Positions 43,044 to 52,782 are shown, counted from the stretch's first letter. The stretch: DNA of 64,000 bases from Tessaracoccus antarcticus (GCF_003688855.1 NZ_REFW01000001.1:930001-994000), one strand, 5' to 3'. The notes: generated from the letters alone by a model not told the origin. Translations and numbers: made by a program.

Positions 43044-44111
43044 GTGGCTGTAACCATTCGCGATGTCGCCCAGGCCTGCGGCGTGTCACCCGCAACCGTT
43101 TCCCGCGCCTTGTCGGCGCCACACAAGGTGAACGAAGCGACGCGAGCGCGGATTCAGGCCATGGCCATCTCCATGGGCTATCGCCCGAATCCCATGGCCC
43201 GCAGCCTCATCACCGGACGAAGCGGCACCATCGGGCTCATCGTCCCCGACCTGGAGAACCCGTTCTTCGGCTCCATCTGCAAGGGCGCCCAGGCTCGTGC
43301 GCGAGAGGTGGGCTACACGGTGTTCGTGGCTGACACCGACGAGGATCCCTCCGCAGAGGTGGAGATCTTCCAGCACCTCGGCAAACAGGTGGACGGAATC
43401 ATCTTCTGTTCCGCGCGTGGCACCGATGCCGACATCGCTCGGATGGCCCAGGAGACACCCACGCTTCTCGTCAACCGGACGATGCCCGGAATCCCGTCCA
43501 TCACGTACGACAACGCCAGCGGGATGCGGGCCATGATGGACCATCTGGTGGCACTGGGGCACCGCCACATCGCCTACGCCGGAGGGCCGGCGCGCAGCTG
43601 GTCGAACGATCACCGCTGCGACGCTTTCACCGAATACGGGCGCACGTCACCCGAGCTGGATCTGGTGCAGCTCGGACACTTCCGGCCCACCTTCTCCGGC
43701 GGCATCCAGGCGGGGGACCTCGCGATCGCCAGTGGAGCCACCGCAGTGGTGGCCTTCAACGACCTGGTGGCACTGGGACTGATGGACCGGCTCCGCCAAC
43801 GCGGTATGAGCGCACCCGCGGACATGAGCGTGGGCGGCTTCGACAACGTCGCCGTGGCGACGTTCGTGTGGCCGAACCTGACGACCGTCGACTTCCCCCG
43901 GATCCAGATGGGACGAGCAGCCGTCGACTCGCTGCTCAAGGTTGTCCTCGGCAGCCAGTGGAACAGCGAACCCGTCCACCAGATCCCGGTCGAACTGGTG
44001 ATCCGCCAGTCCACCGCCGTGCCCGCCGGTGGCTCACAAGACATGCGTTCAGCTCGGGAGAAGAATCCTCCGCTCGGCGCACCCCACACGCTTCTAGACG
44101 CCCACGTCTAG
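43044..44111 (+). CDS. LacI-family regulator of hexuronate genes
   Basis: 355 aa from GTG 43044. This start places the helix-turn-helix (TIRDVAQACGVSPATVSRAL) at the extreme N-terminus, as usual for the family, and leaves a LacI operator in the leader. The hinge helix region is YRPNPMARSL and a periplasmic-binding-like effector domain follows (IGLIVPDLENPFFG, GGFDNVAVATFVWPNLTTV). It is probably the repressor of the surrounding uronate genes, inducible by a uronate or pathway intermediate, and autoregulated. Confidence 0.9.
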   Translation: MAVTIRDVAQACGVSPATVSRALSAPHKVNEATRARIQAMAISMGYRPNPMARSLITGRSGTIGLIVPDLENPFFGSICKGAQARAREVGYTVFVADTDEDPSAEVEIFQHLGKQVDGIIFCSARGTDADIARMAQETPTLLVNRTMPGIPSITYDNASGMRAMMDHLVALGHRHIAYAGGPARSWSNDHRCDAFTEYGRTSPELDLVQLGHFRPTFSGGIQAGDLAIASGATAVVAFNDLVALGLMDRLRQRGMSAPADMSVGGFDNVAVATFVWPNLTTVDFPRIQMGRAAVDSLLKVVLGSQWNSEPVHQIPVELVIRQSTAVPAGGSQDMRSAREKNPPLGAPHTLLDAHV

Positions 44112-44137
44112 GGAACCAAGAAGGAAAGGAACACGTT

Positions 44138-45370
44138 ATGCCTGCACCAAAAAGCGTCTTTGCGGCGTCTGTCGTTGCCGTGCTCTCACTGACACTCGCT
44201 GCCTGCTCCGCGCCGAATACGGGCGGACCATCCCAGAGTGCGTCCCCCGCCGGAGATGCGGACTCGGTCCCCGACAAGCCGTCGGCCCCTGTCACCCTGA
44301 ACATCCTCGACGTTGCCGGAAACCAGAAGCTCACTGGTCCGATGGTCGACGCGTTCGTGAAGGCCAACCCCGACATCATCTCGGCCGTCACCTGGGAGAG
44401 CGCGGGCGCGCCCGACCTCGTCGGAACGATCAAGCCCCAGGTCGACAGCAAGAACCTGTCCGTCGACCTCGTCATGACCGGCAACGACGGTTTGTCAGCC
44501 GGTATTGACCAGAACCTCTGGCTGCCTGTGGTGGACGACTACGGGGACCGCCTCAGCAACCAGGCGAACTACATAGAACCTGCGGCGAACATGCAGAAGT
44601 TGGCCGGTGGCTATGGCGTCGTCACGACGTACTACCCGTCGGGACCGCTGATCCAGTACGACCCCAAGGTGGTCACGGATGTTCCGACCACTCCGGAGGC
44701 CCTCCTGGAGTGGGCCAAGGCGAACCCCGGCAAGTTCGGGTACGCCAGGCCCGCCAACTCCGGTCCCGGACGCACGTTCCTGATGGGCCTGCCCTACATC
44801 CTCGGCGACTCCGACCCGAGTGACCCCGAGAAGGGGTGGGACAAGACCTGGGCGTACCTCAAGGACATCGGTGCGACCATCGACAACTACCCGACGGGTA
44901 CGGGCCAGGTCATCACCAACATGGCTGACGGCACCTGGTCGATGATTCCCACCACGACGGGCTGGGACATTGAACCGCGGGCGACCGGCAAGGAGCCCGC
45001 TGACATCGAGGCCGCTGCATTCGACAAGTTCACCTGGGTGACCGACGCACACTATGCGGTCATCCCCAAGGGACAGTCGGCTGACAAGATCTCCGCGATC
45101 CTGCTTCTGCTCCAGGACATGCTGACGCCGGAGACGAACGCCATGGCCTATGACAGTGGCTACTTCTACCCCGGCCCCTCCATCGAGGGAGCGACCCTCG
45201 AGATGGCCCCGCAGGAGAGCCAGGACCTCCTCAAGGAGTTCGGGCGCGACTGGTACGACGCCCTGATTGAGAAGATGCCCAAGGCAACGCCCCTCGCCCC
45301 GGCCGAACTGGTCAAGGCATTCGACATCTGGGATCGCGAAATCGGCTCCGGTAAATTTGAGGTGAAGTAG
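44138..45370 (+). CDS. Substrate-binding lipoprotein of a POT/ferric-type ABC importer
   Basis: 410 aa from ATG 44138 behind AAGGAAAGGA. A lipoprotein signal ends in LTLAAC, then a serine/proline linker. The mature protein is an extracellular binding protein of the spermidine/putrescine-ferric-thiamine class (VTLNILDVAGNQKLTGPMVD, YGVVTTYYPSGPLIQYDP, TGTGQVITNMADGTWSMIP). Located just after the uronate-locus LacI gene and before its ATPase and permeases, it likely binds a uronate or uronate-containing oligosaccharide (inference). Confidence 0.85.
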   Translation: MPAPKSVFAASVVAVLSLTLAACSAPNTGGPSQSASPAGDADSVPDKPSAPVTLNILDVAGNQKLTGPMVDAFVKANPDIISAVTWESAGAPDLVGTIKPQVDSKNLSVDLVMTGNDGLSAGIDQNLWLPVVDDYGDRLSNQANYIEPAANMQKLAGGYGVVTTYYPSGPLIQYDPKVVTDVPTTPEALLEWAKANPGKFGYARPANSGPGRTFLMGLPYILGDSDPSDPEKGWDKTWAYLKDIGATIDNYPTGTGQVITNMADGTWSMIPTTTGWDIEPRATGKEPADIEAAAFDKFTWVTDAHYAVIPKGQSADKISAILLLLQDMLTPETNAMAYDSGYFYPGPSIEGATLEMAPQESQDLLKEFGRDWYDALIEKMPKATPLAPAELVKAFDIWDREIGSGKFEVK

Positions 45371-45373
45371 AAC

Positions 45374-46525
45374 ATGTCCCTATCGGCTGGCACATTCGAG
45401 TCACTCGAACTGAAGGATGTCGGACGCAGTTTCGGCGGCCGCGAAGCACTGGCCGAGCTCAACCTGACGATCCGGGCAGGGGAGTTCATCGCCCTGCTCG
45501 GGCCCTCAGGTTGCGGGAAGTCCACGGCGCTCAACTGCCTCGCGGGCCTTCTGCCCCTCACCCACGGTGAGATCACCATTGATGGCAAGCGAATCGACGT
45601 GCTGCCCTCCGAGAAGCGCGACTTCGGCATGGTCTTCCAGAACTACGCACTCTTCCCCCACCTGAGCGTGGAGAGGAACGTGGCGTTCGGATTGCAGGTG
45701 CGGAACCTGCCGAAATCGGAAGTCCACAGGCGCGTCGCCGAGGCGATCAGCCTCGTCAAACTGGAGGAGCATGCCAAGAAGCTGCCCGGTCAGCTCTCGG
45801 GTGGTCAGCAGCAGCGCGTGGCGATTGCACGAGCCGTCGTGCTCGAACCGCGTGTCGTCCTGATGGACGAGCCCCTGTCCAACCTCGACGCGAAGCTGCG
45901 CCTGGAGATGCGTACCGAGATCAGGCGGCTGCACCAGTCTCTGGGTCTGACGACGGTCTACGTGACGCATGACCAGGAGGAGGCGTTGTCCCTGGCGGAC
46001 CGACTCGTTGTGCTCCGGGCGGGCCGCGTTCAGCAGATCGGCACCCCCGAAGAGCTGCACAACAACCCCGCCAACTGGCACGTGGCGGACTTCATGGGGT
46101 ACCGCAACCTCCTCGACCTGGAGGTGGTCGGTGTCGACGGCCCACAGGTGCGGGTGGCCGGCGGGGGACTCGAGCTCACCGGCACCGCGGCACAGCCCGC
46201 GTCGGTCGGTGACAAGGTGCGGGTGGCCATCCGGCCGCACGACCTGTTCGTGGTGGAGGGTGCCGGACGCCCACCCGGATCGAACGTCTTCACTGCGGTG
46301 GTCACCGTCGTCGAGTACCAGGGCCGGGAGTTCGCGGTTGAGGTCACCACGGCATCGGGTGCGCGCCTCTTCGTGCACGCGGCGACCGCACCCCCCATCG
46401 GGAGCGAGGTCACCCTGACCCTGGACCCGAAACGTGCCCTCGTCTACCGTTTTGTGCTGGACTCGCCCGACTCCACCGACACGGGGAGCATTGAGGAGAG
46501 CCGCCTCGCCGAGGTGCACGCATGA
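45374..46525 (+). CDS. ABC transporter ATPase (POT/ferric type, with TOBE domain)
   Basis: 383 aa. Single complete cassette: Walker A GPSGCGKST, Q-loop FGMVFQNYALFPH, signature LSGGQQQRVAIARA, Walker B VVLMDEPLSNLDAKLR, and the switch histidine in YVTHDQEEAL. The C-terminal about 140 residues form a TOBE-type domain, seen in ATPases of spermidine, iron and sugar importers. It starts three bases after the binding-protein gene and overlaps the permease start. Confidence 0.93.
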   Translation: MSLSAGTFESLELKDVGRSFGGREALAELNLTIRAGEFIALLGPSGCGKSTALNCLAGLLPLTHGEITIDGKRIDVLPSEKRDFGMVFQNYALFPHLSVERNVAFGLQVRNLPKSEVHRRVAEAISLVKLEEHAKKLPGQLSGGQQQRVAIARAVVLEPRVVLMDEPLSNLDAKLRLEMRTEIRRLHQSLGLTTVYVTHDQEEALSLADRLVVLRAGRVQQIGTPEELHNNPANWHVADFMGYRNLLDLEVVGVDGPQVRVAGGGLELTGTAAQPASVGDKVRVAIRPHDLFVVEGAGRPPGSNVFTAVVTVVEYQGREFAVEVTTASGARLFVHAATAPPIGSEVTLTLDPKRALVYRFVLDSPDSTDTGSIEESRLAEVHA

Positions 46526-47454
46526 GTACTGCCACCAGGCGGGAGCGGGGCGCCGCCTCCAGTGCCAGCCTGCGTCACCGGATGGCGGAGCGGGGGGTCG
46601 ACAGGAAACTGCTGATGCTGCTGCCGGCGATCCTCTTCGCGCTGGTCCTCTTCGTCTATCCCTTCACCTACGGCATCGGGCTGACCTTCCAGCCGCTGCA
46701 GGGCACGGTCGACAAGTGGGGTGGGGGAATCTTCGCCAACTACGTGGCGTTCTTCGGCGATTCCTTCATCTTCGATTCGATCTGGATCACGATGCGTCTG
46801 GCGCTACCCGCGGCGCTGTTCAACGTGATCGTCTCGGTGCCCATTGCCTTCAAGCTGCGGCGCAAGTTCCGTGGGAAGCGGTTTCTCTCCACGATGCTGG
46901 TGCTCCCGATCACGCTGGGCACCGTCCTCACCGCCCAGGGGCTCCTGATTTTCGCCGGGCGCCAGGGCTGGCTGAACCGTTTCCTGATCCAGAGCGGCAT
47001 CATCTCCGATCCGCTCCAACTGGTGAACAACTACCTCGGCGTCACGTTCACGCTGGTCATCTCCGGGTTCCCGTTTGCCTACCTGTTGATCTCCTCGTAC
47101 CTGTCCGGCATCGACCCATCGCTCGATGCCGCCGCGAAGACTCTCGGAGCCAACTGGAAGCAGCGCTTCATGCGCGTGACGCTGCCACTGCTGGCGCCCG
47201 GGCTGGCGACGACGTTCATCCTGACCTTCGTCCTGGCATTCAGCGTCTTCCCGTCCGCGAGGCTGGTCGGTGATCCGCTCGGCACCACCCGTGTGATGGC
47301 GCTGATGGCGTACCGGTCATTCGCCGAACAGATCGACTACAGCATGGCGTCGACCATCGCAGTCATGATGGGAGTGATCGAACTCATCGTCATCGCCATC
47401 GTCCTGCTGGGTCGCTCCTTCCTGTACAAGGGTTCAACGGGAGGGAAGGGCTGA
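46522..47454 (+). CDS. ABC permease (PotB type)
   Basis: 310 aa; ATG 46522 overlaps the ATPase stop (ATGA). Six membrane helices and an EAA loop (LDAAAKTLGANWKQRFMRVTLP) fit the first permease of POT-like importers. An N-terminal basic region (RRERGAASSASLRHRMAERG) precedes the first helix. It pairs with the next gene's product. Confidence 0.9.
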   Translation: MSTATRRERGAASSASLRHRMAERGVDRKLLMLLPAILFALVLFVYPFTYGIGLTFQPLQGTVDKWGGGIFANYVAFFGDSFIFDSIWITMRLALPAALFNVIVSVPIAFKLRRKFRGKRFLSTMLVLPITLGTVLTAQGLLIFAGRQGWLNRFLIQSGIISDPLQLVNNYLGVTFTLVISGFPFAYLLISSYLSGIDPSLDAAAKTLGANWKQRFMRVTLPLLAPGLATTFILTFVLAFSVFPSARLVGDPLGTTRVMALMAYRSFAEQIDYSMASTIAVMMGVIELIVIAIVLLGRSFLYKGSTGGKG

Positions 47455-48395
47455 TGTCCAAGTCACAGATCGTCGACGAGGCTGCACCGTTCGTGCGTGG
47501 AGCCGAGAAGGTCCTGGCGGAGCCGAAGAGGTCCGGCCACGCATCTCGCCCGCCGGGTGAGAAGTCGCTTGCGGCGTCACCGGGCACCTGGTTCGTCTGG
47601 GCGGGCATCGGCGCCTTCTTCATCTTCCTGTTCGGGATCATCAGCAGCGTCCTCGTCGACTCGTTCGGCAAGCCATGGTTCAGGACCTGGTTGCCTGAGA
47701 ACTTCACGCTGAGCTGGTACCAGAGCGCGTGGGACAAGTTCGACATGACCCACATCATCGGTGTGACCCTCATCGTCGGCTTCTCGGTGGTGGTGATTTC
47801 GGTCCTGATCGGAGTCCCTGCGTCCTACGTTCTGGCCCGCAGCAATTTTCCGCTGAAACGGCTCGTCATGGTGTTGTTCCTGCTGCCCATTCTGATCCCA
47901 CCGATCACGTTCGGTATTCCCTTGGCCACCGTGATGTACAACTTCGGTCTCGGCCGGACACTCATCGCCGTCATCCTGGTGAACCTTGTCCCCTCGGTCC
48001 CCTTCGTGATCATCACGATGACCCCGTTCATCGAGCAGATCAACCCGTCGATCGAGAACGCGGCGCGCATGTGCGGGGCCAACATGCGGCAGGTCTTCGT
48101 CAGGGTGCTGGCACCGCTGCTCGTCCCGGGCATCCTCGCGGCCGGCATCCTCGTCCTCGTCAGAACCGTCGGGATGTTCGAGCTGACGTTCCTGGTCTCC
48201 GGCCCGTCCTCCGACACGCTCGTCGTCGCGATCTATCGAGCCATGACCAGTGCAGGCGGATCCGAGGCGCGACAGTTGGTCTCGGCGATGGGGGTGGTCT
48301 ACACGGTGATGATGCTCGTGATCCTTGTCATCGCGCTGCGCTTCATCAACCCCACCCAGTTGGTGGCCCAGGTCAAAGAATCCAGAGACGAGTGA
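47454..48395 (+). CDS. ABC permease (PotC type)
   Basis: 313 aa; ATG 47454 overlaps the previous stop (TGATG). Six helices and the EAA loop (IENAARMCGANMRQVFVRVLAP) identify it as the second permease of the importer. The about 50-residue N-terminal cytosolic extension is longer than usual. It lies five bases before the UxuB-like reductase gene, tying the importer to uronate metabolism. Confidence 0.9.
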   Translation: MSKSQIVDEAAPFVRGAEKVLAEPKRSGHASRPPGEKSLAASPGTWFVWAGIGAFFIFLFGIISSVLVDSFGKPWFRTWLPENFTLSWYQSAWDKFDMTHIIGVTLIVGFSVVVISVLIGVPASYVLARSNFPLKRLVMVLFLLPILIPPITFGIPLATVMYNFGLGRTLIAVILVNLVPSVPFVIITMTPFIEQINPSIENAARMCGANMRQVFVRVLAPLLVPGILAAGILVLVRTVGMFELTFLVSGPSSDTLVVAIYRAMTSAGGSEARQLVSAMGVVYTVMMLVILVIALRFINPTQLVAQVKESRDE

Positions 48396-48400
48396 GCTCG

Positions 48401-50002
48401 ATGACAAGGACGAAACAGCACCCTGCGGGGTCCACACAGGGTGAAGCGTCGGGGGCGAAGAGGTTGTCGCTCGCGACGATGGCCTCGATCCCTGAGGGAG
48501 TGCGGCGGCCCGCCGTCGATCCCGCCGCACTCTCCATCGGCATCGTGCACTTCGGCATCGGCGCGTTCCATCGCAGCCACCAGGCGGTGTACACCGAGGA
48601 CGCGGCAGCCGCGACGGGCGAGACAGGCTGGGGCATCCTGGGGGTGACAGGGCGCTCCGACACGGTCGCGGCGCAGCTGCGAGCGCAGGACTGCCTCTAC
48701 GGGGTCCTCGAGAAGGGGGCCGCAGCCACCAGCCTGAGGATCATCGGGAGCGTGCGTGAAGCGGTGTGGCCGGGTCGGGACTCGGAACGGGTCGTCGAGG
48801 CCCTGGCGCAGCCCAGCACGCACATCGCCACGCTGACGATCACCGAGAAGGGGTACCCGCGCGCCGGTGACGGTTCGATCGACCTGGGTCGCGCAGCGGT
48901 GCAGCACGACCTTGGCCTGATAGAGGCCGAACTGGTGAAGACCGAGTCCCCCGAGGCTGCATCAATTGATGACAGCGCGCTGATGTCGCAGACGCCGATC
49001 GGCCTCCTCGTGCGGGGACTGGCGCGCAGGTTCCGCCGGCATCGCGAGCCCTTCACGGTGGTGCCGTGCGACAACCTCGTCGAGAACGGGACGGTGGTGC
49101 GCACCCTCGTCACCTCGCTCGTCGCGGCGATCGGCTCCAGTAACTCCTCCGAAGCACTGACCAGGGCCCGCGAGTCGTTCGGTGAGTGGATGGAGGATTC
49201 GGTGGCGTTCCCCTCGACGATGGTCGACCGGATAGCCCCCGCCGTCACCGACGCGGATCGCGATGAGGCGTTCGGACTCCTCGGTCTGCGGGACGAGGCG
49301 CTCGTCGTCGCGGAGCCCTTCATCCAATGGGTGATCGAGGACCGTTTCGCAGGTCCACGTCCCGCATGGGAGGTGGCGGGAGCGATCCTCACGGGCGACG
49401 TTGCACCCTATGAGCGTGCCAAGCTGCGCATCCTCAACGCCACCCACTCCGTGCTCGCCTACTGCGGGGCCCTCAAGGGCTACGCCACGATCGCGGAGTC
49501 AGTGGCCGACGACGTACTTCGCCGTCGCGCCCGGGCGATCGTCGACGATGACATCCTCCCCACACTGGAGTCGCCTCCCGGCATGGATCTCCAGCAGTAC
49601 CGGGACGAGGTACTGGAGCGCTTCGCCAACCCCGCACTCGCCCACACGACACGCCAGGTGGCGATGGACGGCTCCCAGAAACTGCCCAGCCGGATGCTGG
49701 GTACCGCATCCGATCGACTCACCGCCGGCCATGTCCCGCACGGGATGGCGTTCGCCGTCGCCGCCTGGATCGCCTTCGTCTCGCATGCGCTGGAGTCAGG
49801 AGAGACCCTCGACGACCCCTTGGCGGACACGCTGCTCTCCAGCATCGGATCCACCGATGCCCTCCAGATCGACCCGCGTGGCGTCGTGGAACGACTGTTC
49901 GCCATTCGCCAGATCTTCCCGGAGGACATCGCCGGCTCGAGCCTGTTCGTCGACGCCGTGGTGACGCAACTCGCCGAGGTTCGCGGCGCCACCCACCGAT
50001 GA
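48401..50002 (+). CDS. uxuB: Fructuronate reductase / mannitol dehydrogenase family
   Basis: 533 aa from ATG 48401. A Rossmann start (IGIVHFGIGAFHRSHQA) is followed by the family's central and C-terminal domains, with the catalytic motif AKLRILNATHSVLAYCG (Lys, Asn and His of long-chain mannitol dehydrogenases). In a locus with UxaC and ManD it most likely reduces D-fructuronate to D-mannonate using NADH. Tagaturonate reduction to altronate by the same enzyme cannot be excluded, since no separate UxaB is visible. It is the last gene of the transporter operon and converges with the oxidoreductase. Confidence 0.87.
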   Translation: MTRTKQHPAGSTQGEASGAKRLSLATMASIPEGVRRPAVDPAALSIGIVHFGIGAFHRSHQAVYTEDAAAATGETGWGILGVTGRSDTVAAQLRAQDCLYGVLEKGAAATSLRIIGSVREAVWPGRDSERVVEALAQPSTHIATLTITEKGYPRAGDGSIDLGRAAVQHDLGLIEAELVKTESPEAASIDDSALMSQTPIGLLVRGLARRFRRHREPFTVVPCDNLVENGTVVRTLVTSLVAAIGSSNSSEALTRARESFGEWMEDSVAFPSTMVDRIAPAVTDADRDEAFGLLGLRDEALVVAEPFIQWVIEDRFAGPRPAWEVAGAILTGDVAPYERAKLRILNATHSVLAYCGALKGYATIAESVADDVLRRRARAIVDDDILPTLESPPGMDLQQYRDEVLERFANPALAHTTRQVAMDGSQKLPSRMLGTASDRLTAGHVPHGMAFAVAAWIAFVSHALESGETLDDPLADTLLSSIGSTDALQIDPRGVVERLFAIRQIFPEDIAGSSLFVDAVVTQLAEVRGATHR

Positions 50003-50004
50003 GT

Positions 50005-51060
50005 TCAGATGAGGTCGGCGCTCGAGGCGTGCTGCGCGGCCACCCGGTGCGCCCACTCGATGATCCGCACGACCTCGAGAGCGTCGTGCGGATCCACGGG
50101 CGGCGCAGCCTCACCCCGTACGGCGGCTGCAACGCCGGAGTAGAACGCTGGATAGTCTCCGCGCAGTGTCGGGATGCGCTCCGTGTGTCCGTCGCTCACC
50201 GTTCCCCAGTGGGAGGGGGGTGTTGTTCCGTAGACCGGGTCGCTGGGGAGGACTCCGTCATCAAGGGCGCTCTCCTGCCCGTCCAGGCCGTCGACGGAGT
50301 ACGCCCCTTGCGTCCCCAGCACACGGAAGCGGGGCCCGCTCAACGCGGCGACGCTGCTCATGCTCAGGTGCGAGCGCACACCGCTGTCGTGGAGGAGCGA
50401 CAAGAAGGCATCATCCTCGCTGACCGCCCCGTCGCGCACGGGCGACAACTCGGCGTGCAGGTCCATGACCGGCCCGAAGAGCACCAACGCCTGATCGATG
50501 AGGTGGCTACCGATGTCGAAGGTGATCCCCCCACCGTCGGCCTGTGTCGTGCGATCCTGCCAGCGCTCACGGCGCGTCGGGCTCCACCGCTCAAACGTCG
50601 ATTCAAACCGATGAATCCGCCCGAGTCGGCCGCTGGCGACCAGTTCTTGCAGAGTGAGGAAGTCACCGTCCCAGCGTCGGTTCTGGAAGACGATCAACGG
50701 TCGGCCGGCGTGCATGGAGGCGTCGATGAGTGCCTCCGCGTCTTCGCTGGACGGCGCGAACGGCTTGTCAACGACCACGGCCGCGCCAGCAGCGAATGCG
50801 GCCTCTCCAAGTTCTCGGTGTGTGTGTGCGGGAGTCGCGAGCACGATGAGATCCAGTTCCGATCCGCGCGCGAGAAGCTCATCAGGGGAGGAAACGATGG
50901 CCGCTCCCGGATATCGGGCTGAGGCCTGGTCCCGTCTTGTCGGATTGCCCGTGGCGATCATGTCGAGCGAGAAGTCGGCACTCGCTGCAAGGAACGGGGT
51001 GTGGAACACGCGGCCCGCGAGCCCGTATCCGATGACCCCGGTGCTGATCGGTCGATTCAT
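50005..51060 (-). CDS. Gfo/Idh/MocA-family oxidoreductase
   Basis: 351 aa from ATG 51060 (MNRPISTGVIGYGLAGRVFH); an upstream in-frame ATG at 51108 is unconserved. The N-terminal Rossmann domain has GYGLAGRVFH and the catalytic-lysine motif VVVDKPFA. The C-terminal alpha/beta domain includes GGGITFDIGSHLIDQAL. Family members oxidise or reduce sugars with NAD(P)(H). Its substrate here is unknown; the uronate locus suggests an aldonate or uronate derivative. It is divergent from uxaA, with a LacI operator between. Confidence 0.88.
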   Translation of the reverse strand: MNRPISTGVIGYGLAGRVFHTPFLAASADFSLDMIATGNPTRRDQASARYPGAAIVSSPDELLARGSELDLIVLATPAHTHRELGEAAFAAGAAVVVDKPFAPSSEDAEALIDASMHAGRPLIVFQNRRWDGDFLTLQELVASGRLGRIHRFESTFERWSPTRRERWQDRTTQADGGGITFDIGSHLIDQALVLFGPVMDLHAELSPVRDGAVSEDDAFLSLLHDSGVRSHLSMSSVAALSGPRFRVLGTQGAYSVDGLDGQESALDDGVLPSDPVYGTTPPSHWGTVSDGHTERIPTLRGDYPAFYSGVAAAVRGEAAPPVDPHDALEVVRIIEWAHRVAAQHASSADLI

Positions 51061-51120
51061 GCGCCCCGCCTGATCGTCGTCGGCATCTTGACCGTCCTCC
51101 CGCAGCAACGAATAATGAAA

Positions 51121-51134
51121 TGAAAACGTTTACA
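51121..51134. promoter_or_regulatory. LacI-type operator between the oxidoreductase and uxaA
   Basis: TGAAAACGTTTACA is a near-perfect LacI-family palindrome with the central CG. It lies in the divergent region, 35 bp before the uxaA start and 61 bp before the oxidoreductase start, and resembles the site upstream of lacI. Confidence 0.68.
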
Positions 51135-51168
51135 TTCACCATACTTCGCAATGAGGGAGTTCTGCCAC

Positions 51169-52713
51169 ATGAAAACGCAGGCAAAGCTGGCTGATGTGGC
51201 GCTCCATCTGAACGAACAGGACGAGGTCGCGGTGGCCACACGCGCGCTCGCCGCAGGCACGATCATTGATGCGGGTGAGGATGGGGCGATCACGCTCGCA
51301 CGCGACGTCCCCGGCAGCCACAAGTTTGCGTTGCGTCCGGTTCCCCGAGCCATGAGCGTGCACAAGTACGGCCAGTCGATCGGTCGGGCGCTCGTCGACA
51401 TTTCGCCCGGGGACCATGTGCACAGCCACAACCTCGGCATGGACGACAGCGATCGTCCCCACGAGTTCGGGACAGCTCGGTCTGGACCGCTGCCGGCGTC
51501 CGGTCCGATGCCGACGTTCATGGGATATCCACGGGCCAACGGGAAAGTCGGGACGCGCAACTACATCGCAATTCTCACATCGGTCAACTGCTCCGCCACC
51601 GCCGCGAAGCTCATCGCCGAAGCATTTCGGGGAGCCGCGCTCGACGAGTACGAGAACGTCGACGGTGTGATGGCGCTCACGCATCAGAGTGGATGCGGCC
51701 TCGTCCCCAGCAGCGAGGGCGGGCAGGTGCTCCTGCGTACGTTGAACGGCTACGCGGCCCACCCCAACATCCAGGGGCTGCTCGTGCTGGGCCTCGGCTG
51801 CGAAATGGTGCCCGTCGACCTGCTCGCCGGGAACACGGCGATACCGGGCGACACGCTGGTGCGGACCATGACCATCCAGGGTGAGGGCGGTGTCCGCGCC
51901 ACGGTGAAGCAGGGAATCGCGTCCATCAAGGAGATGCTGACCGAACTGAACTCAAGGACTCGGGTGGAGAGCCCCGCGTCGGAACTGGTGCTGGGGCTCA
52001 ACTGCGGAGGCTCGGACGGATTCTCCGGAATCACGGCGAACCCTGCGCTGGGCGTCGCATCGGACAAACTGATCTCCCTTGGCGGTACCTCGGTCCTCGC
52101 GGAGACCCCCGAGGTGTTTGGTGCCGAGCACCTGCTCACACGGCGAGCCGTCTCAGCCGCCGTGGGGGAGAAGCTGCTCGAGCGCATCACCTGGTGGCAC
52201 GGCTACATGGAGCGCGGCGGCGGCACGCTGGACAACAATCCGTCGCCGGGAAACAAGGCTGGCGGCCTCACCACCATTCTTGAGAAGTCCCTGGGAGCTG
52301 TCGCCAAGGCGGGACTGGCAGACCTCAGTGCGGTCTATGAGTACGCGGAGCCTGTGACGGAACGCGGCCTCGTCTTCATGGACACACCCGGGTATGACCC
52401 GGTCTCGGTGACAGGCATCGTCGCGGGAGGTGCGACCGTCGTGTGCTTCACGACCGGACGCGGCTCCGTGTTGGGTGCCAAGCCGACGCCGTCGATCAAA
52501 TTGGCCACCAACACCGAAATGTATGAGCGCATGTCGGAGGACATGGATCTCAACTGCGGACGCATCGTCGACGGCACGGCGACAATGGCTGAGGTGGGGC
52601 AGGAGATCTTCGATCTCATCCTCCGGGTCGCATCGGGTGAGCAGACCGTCAGCGAGGAACTCGGCATCGGCCAGGAGGAGTTCGTGCCCTGGCAGTTCGG
52701 CTCGGTGACCTGA
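51169..52713 (+). CDS. uxaA: UxaA-like altronate dehydratase
   Basis: 514 aa from ATG 51169; AGGGAG lies ten bases upstream and would be inside the coding region of the earlier in-frame ATG at 51151. The N-terminal SAF-type domain has ISPGDHVHSHN. The large domain shows GYPRANGKVGTRNYIAI, THQSGCG, LGLGCE, NCGGSDG and DTPGYDPVSVTGI, as in UxaA/GarD dehydratases. It dehydrates D-altronate to 2-keto-3-deoxygluconate, the galacturonate branch. Galactarate dehydratase activity is the main alternative. Confidence 0.87.
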   Translation: MKTQAKLADVALHLNEQDEVAVATRALAAGTIIDAGEDGAITLARDVPGSHKFALRPVPRAMSVHKYGQSIGRALVDISPGDHVHSHNLGMDDSDRPHEFGTARSGPLPASGPMPTFMGYPRANGKVGTRNYIAILTSVNCSATAAKLIAEAFRGAALDEYENVDGVMALTHQSGCGLVPSSEGGQVLLRTLNGYAAHPNIQGLLVLGLGCEMVPVDLLAGNTAIPGDTLVRTMTIQGEGGVRATVKQGIASIKEMLTELNSRTRVESPASELVLGLNCGGSDGFSGITANPALGVASDKLISLGGTSVLAETPEVFGAEHLLTRRAVSAAVGEKLLERITWWHGYMERGGGTLDNNPSPGNKAGGLTTILEKSLGAVAKAGLADLSAVYEYAEPVTERGLVFMDTPGYDPVSVTGIVAGGATVVCFTTGRGSVLGAKPTPSIKLATNTEMYERMSEDMDLNCGRIVDGTATMAEVGQEIFDLILRVASGEQTVSEELGIGQEEFVPWQFGSVT

Positions 52714-52782
52714 GTCGAGTGCGTCATCTTCCGACACACGAGCTCGATCTCCCCGCGTGGTGACCCAACCGCCATGCCGCAC

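Noticed and set aside
47729..50002. A 757-codon frame fusing upstream sequence to UxuB
   Set aside because: The upstream part is the permease gene read in another frame; ATG 48401 is the family start.
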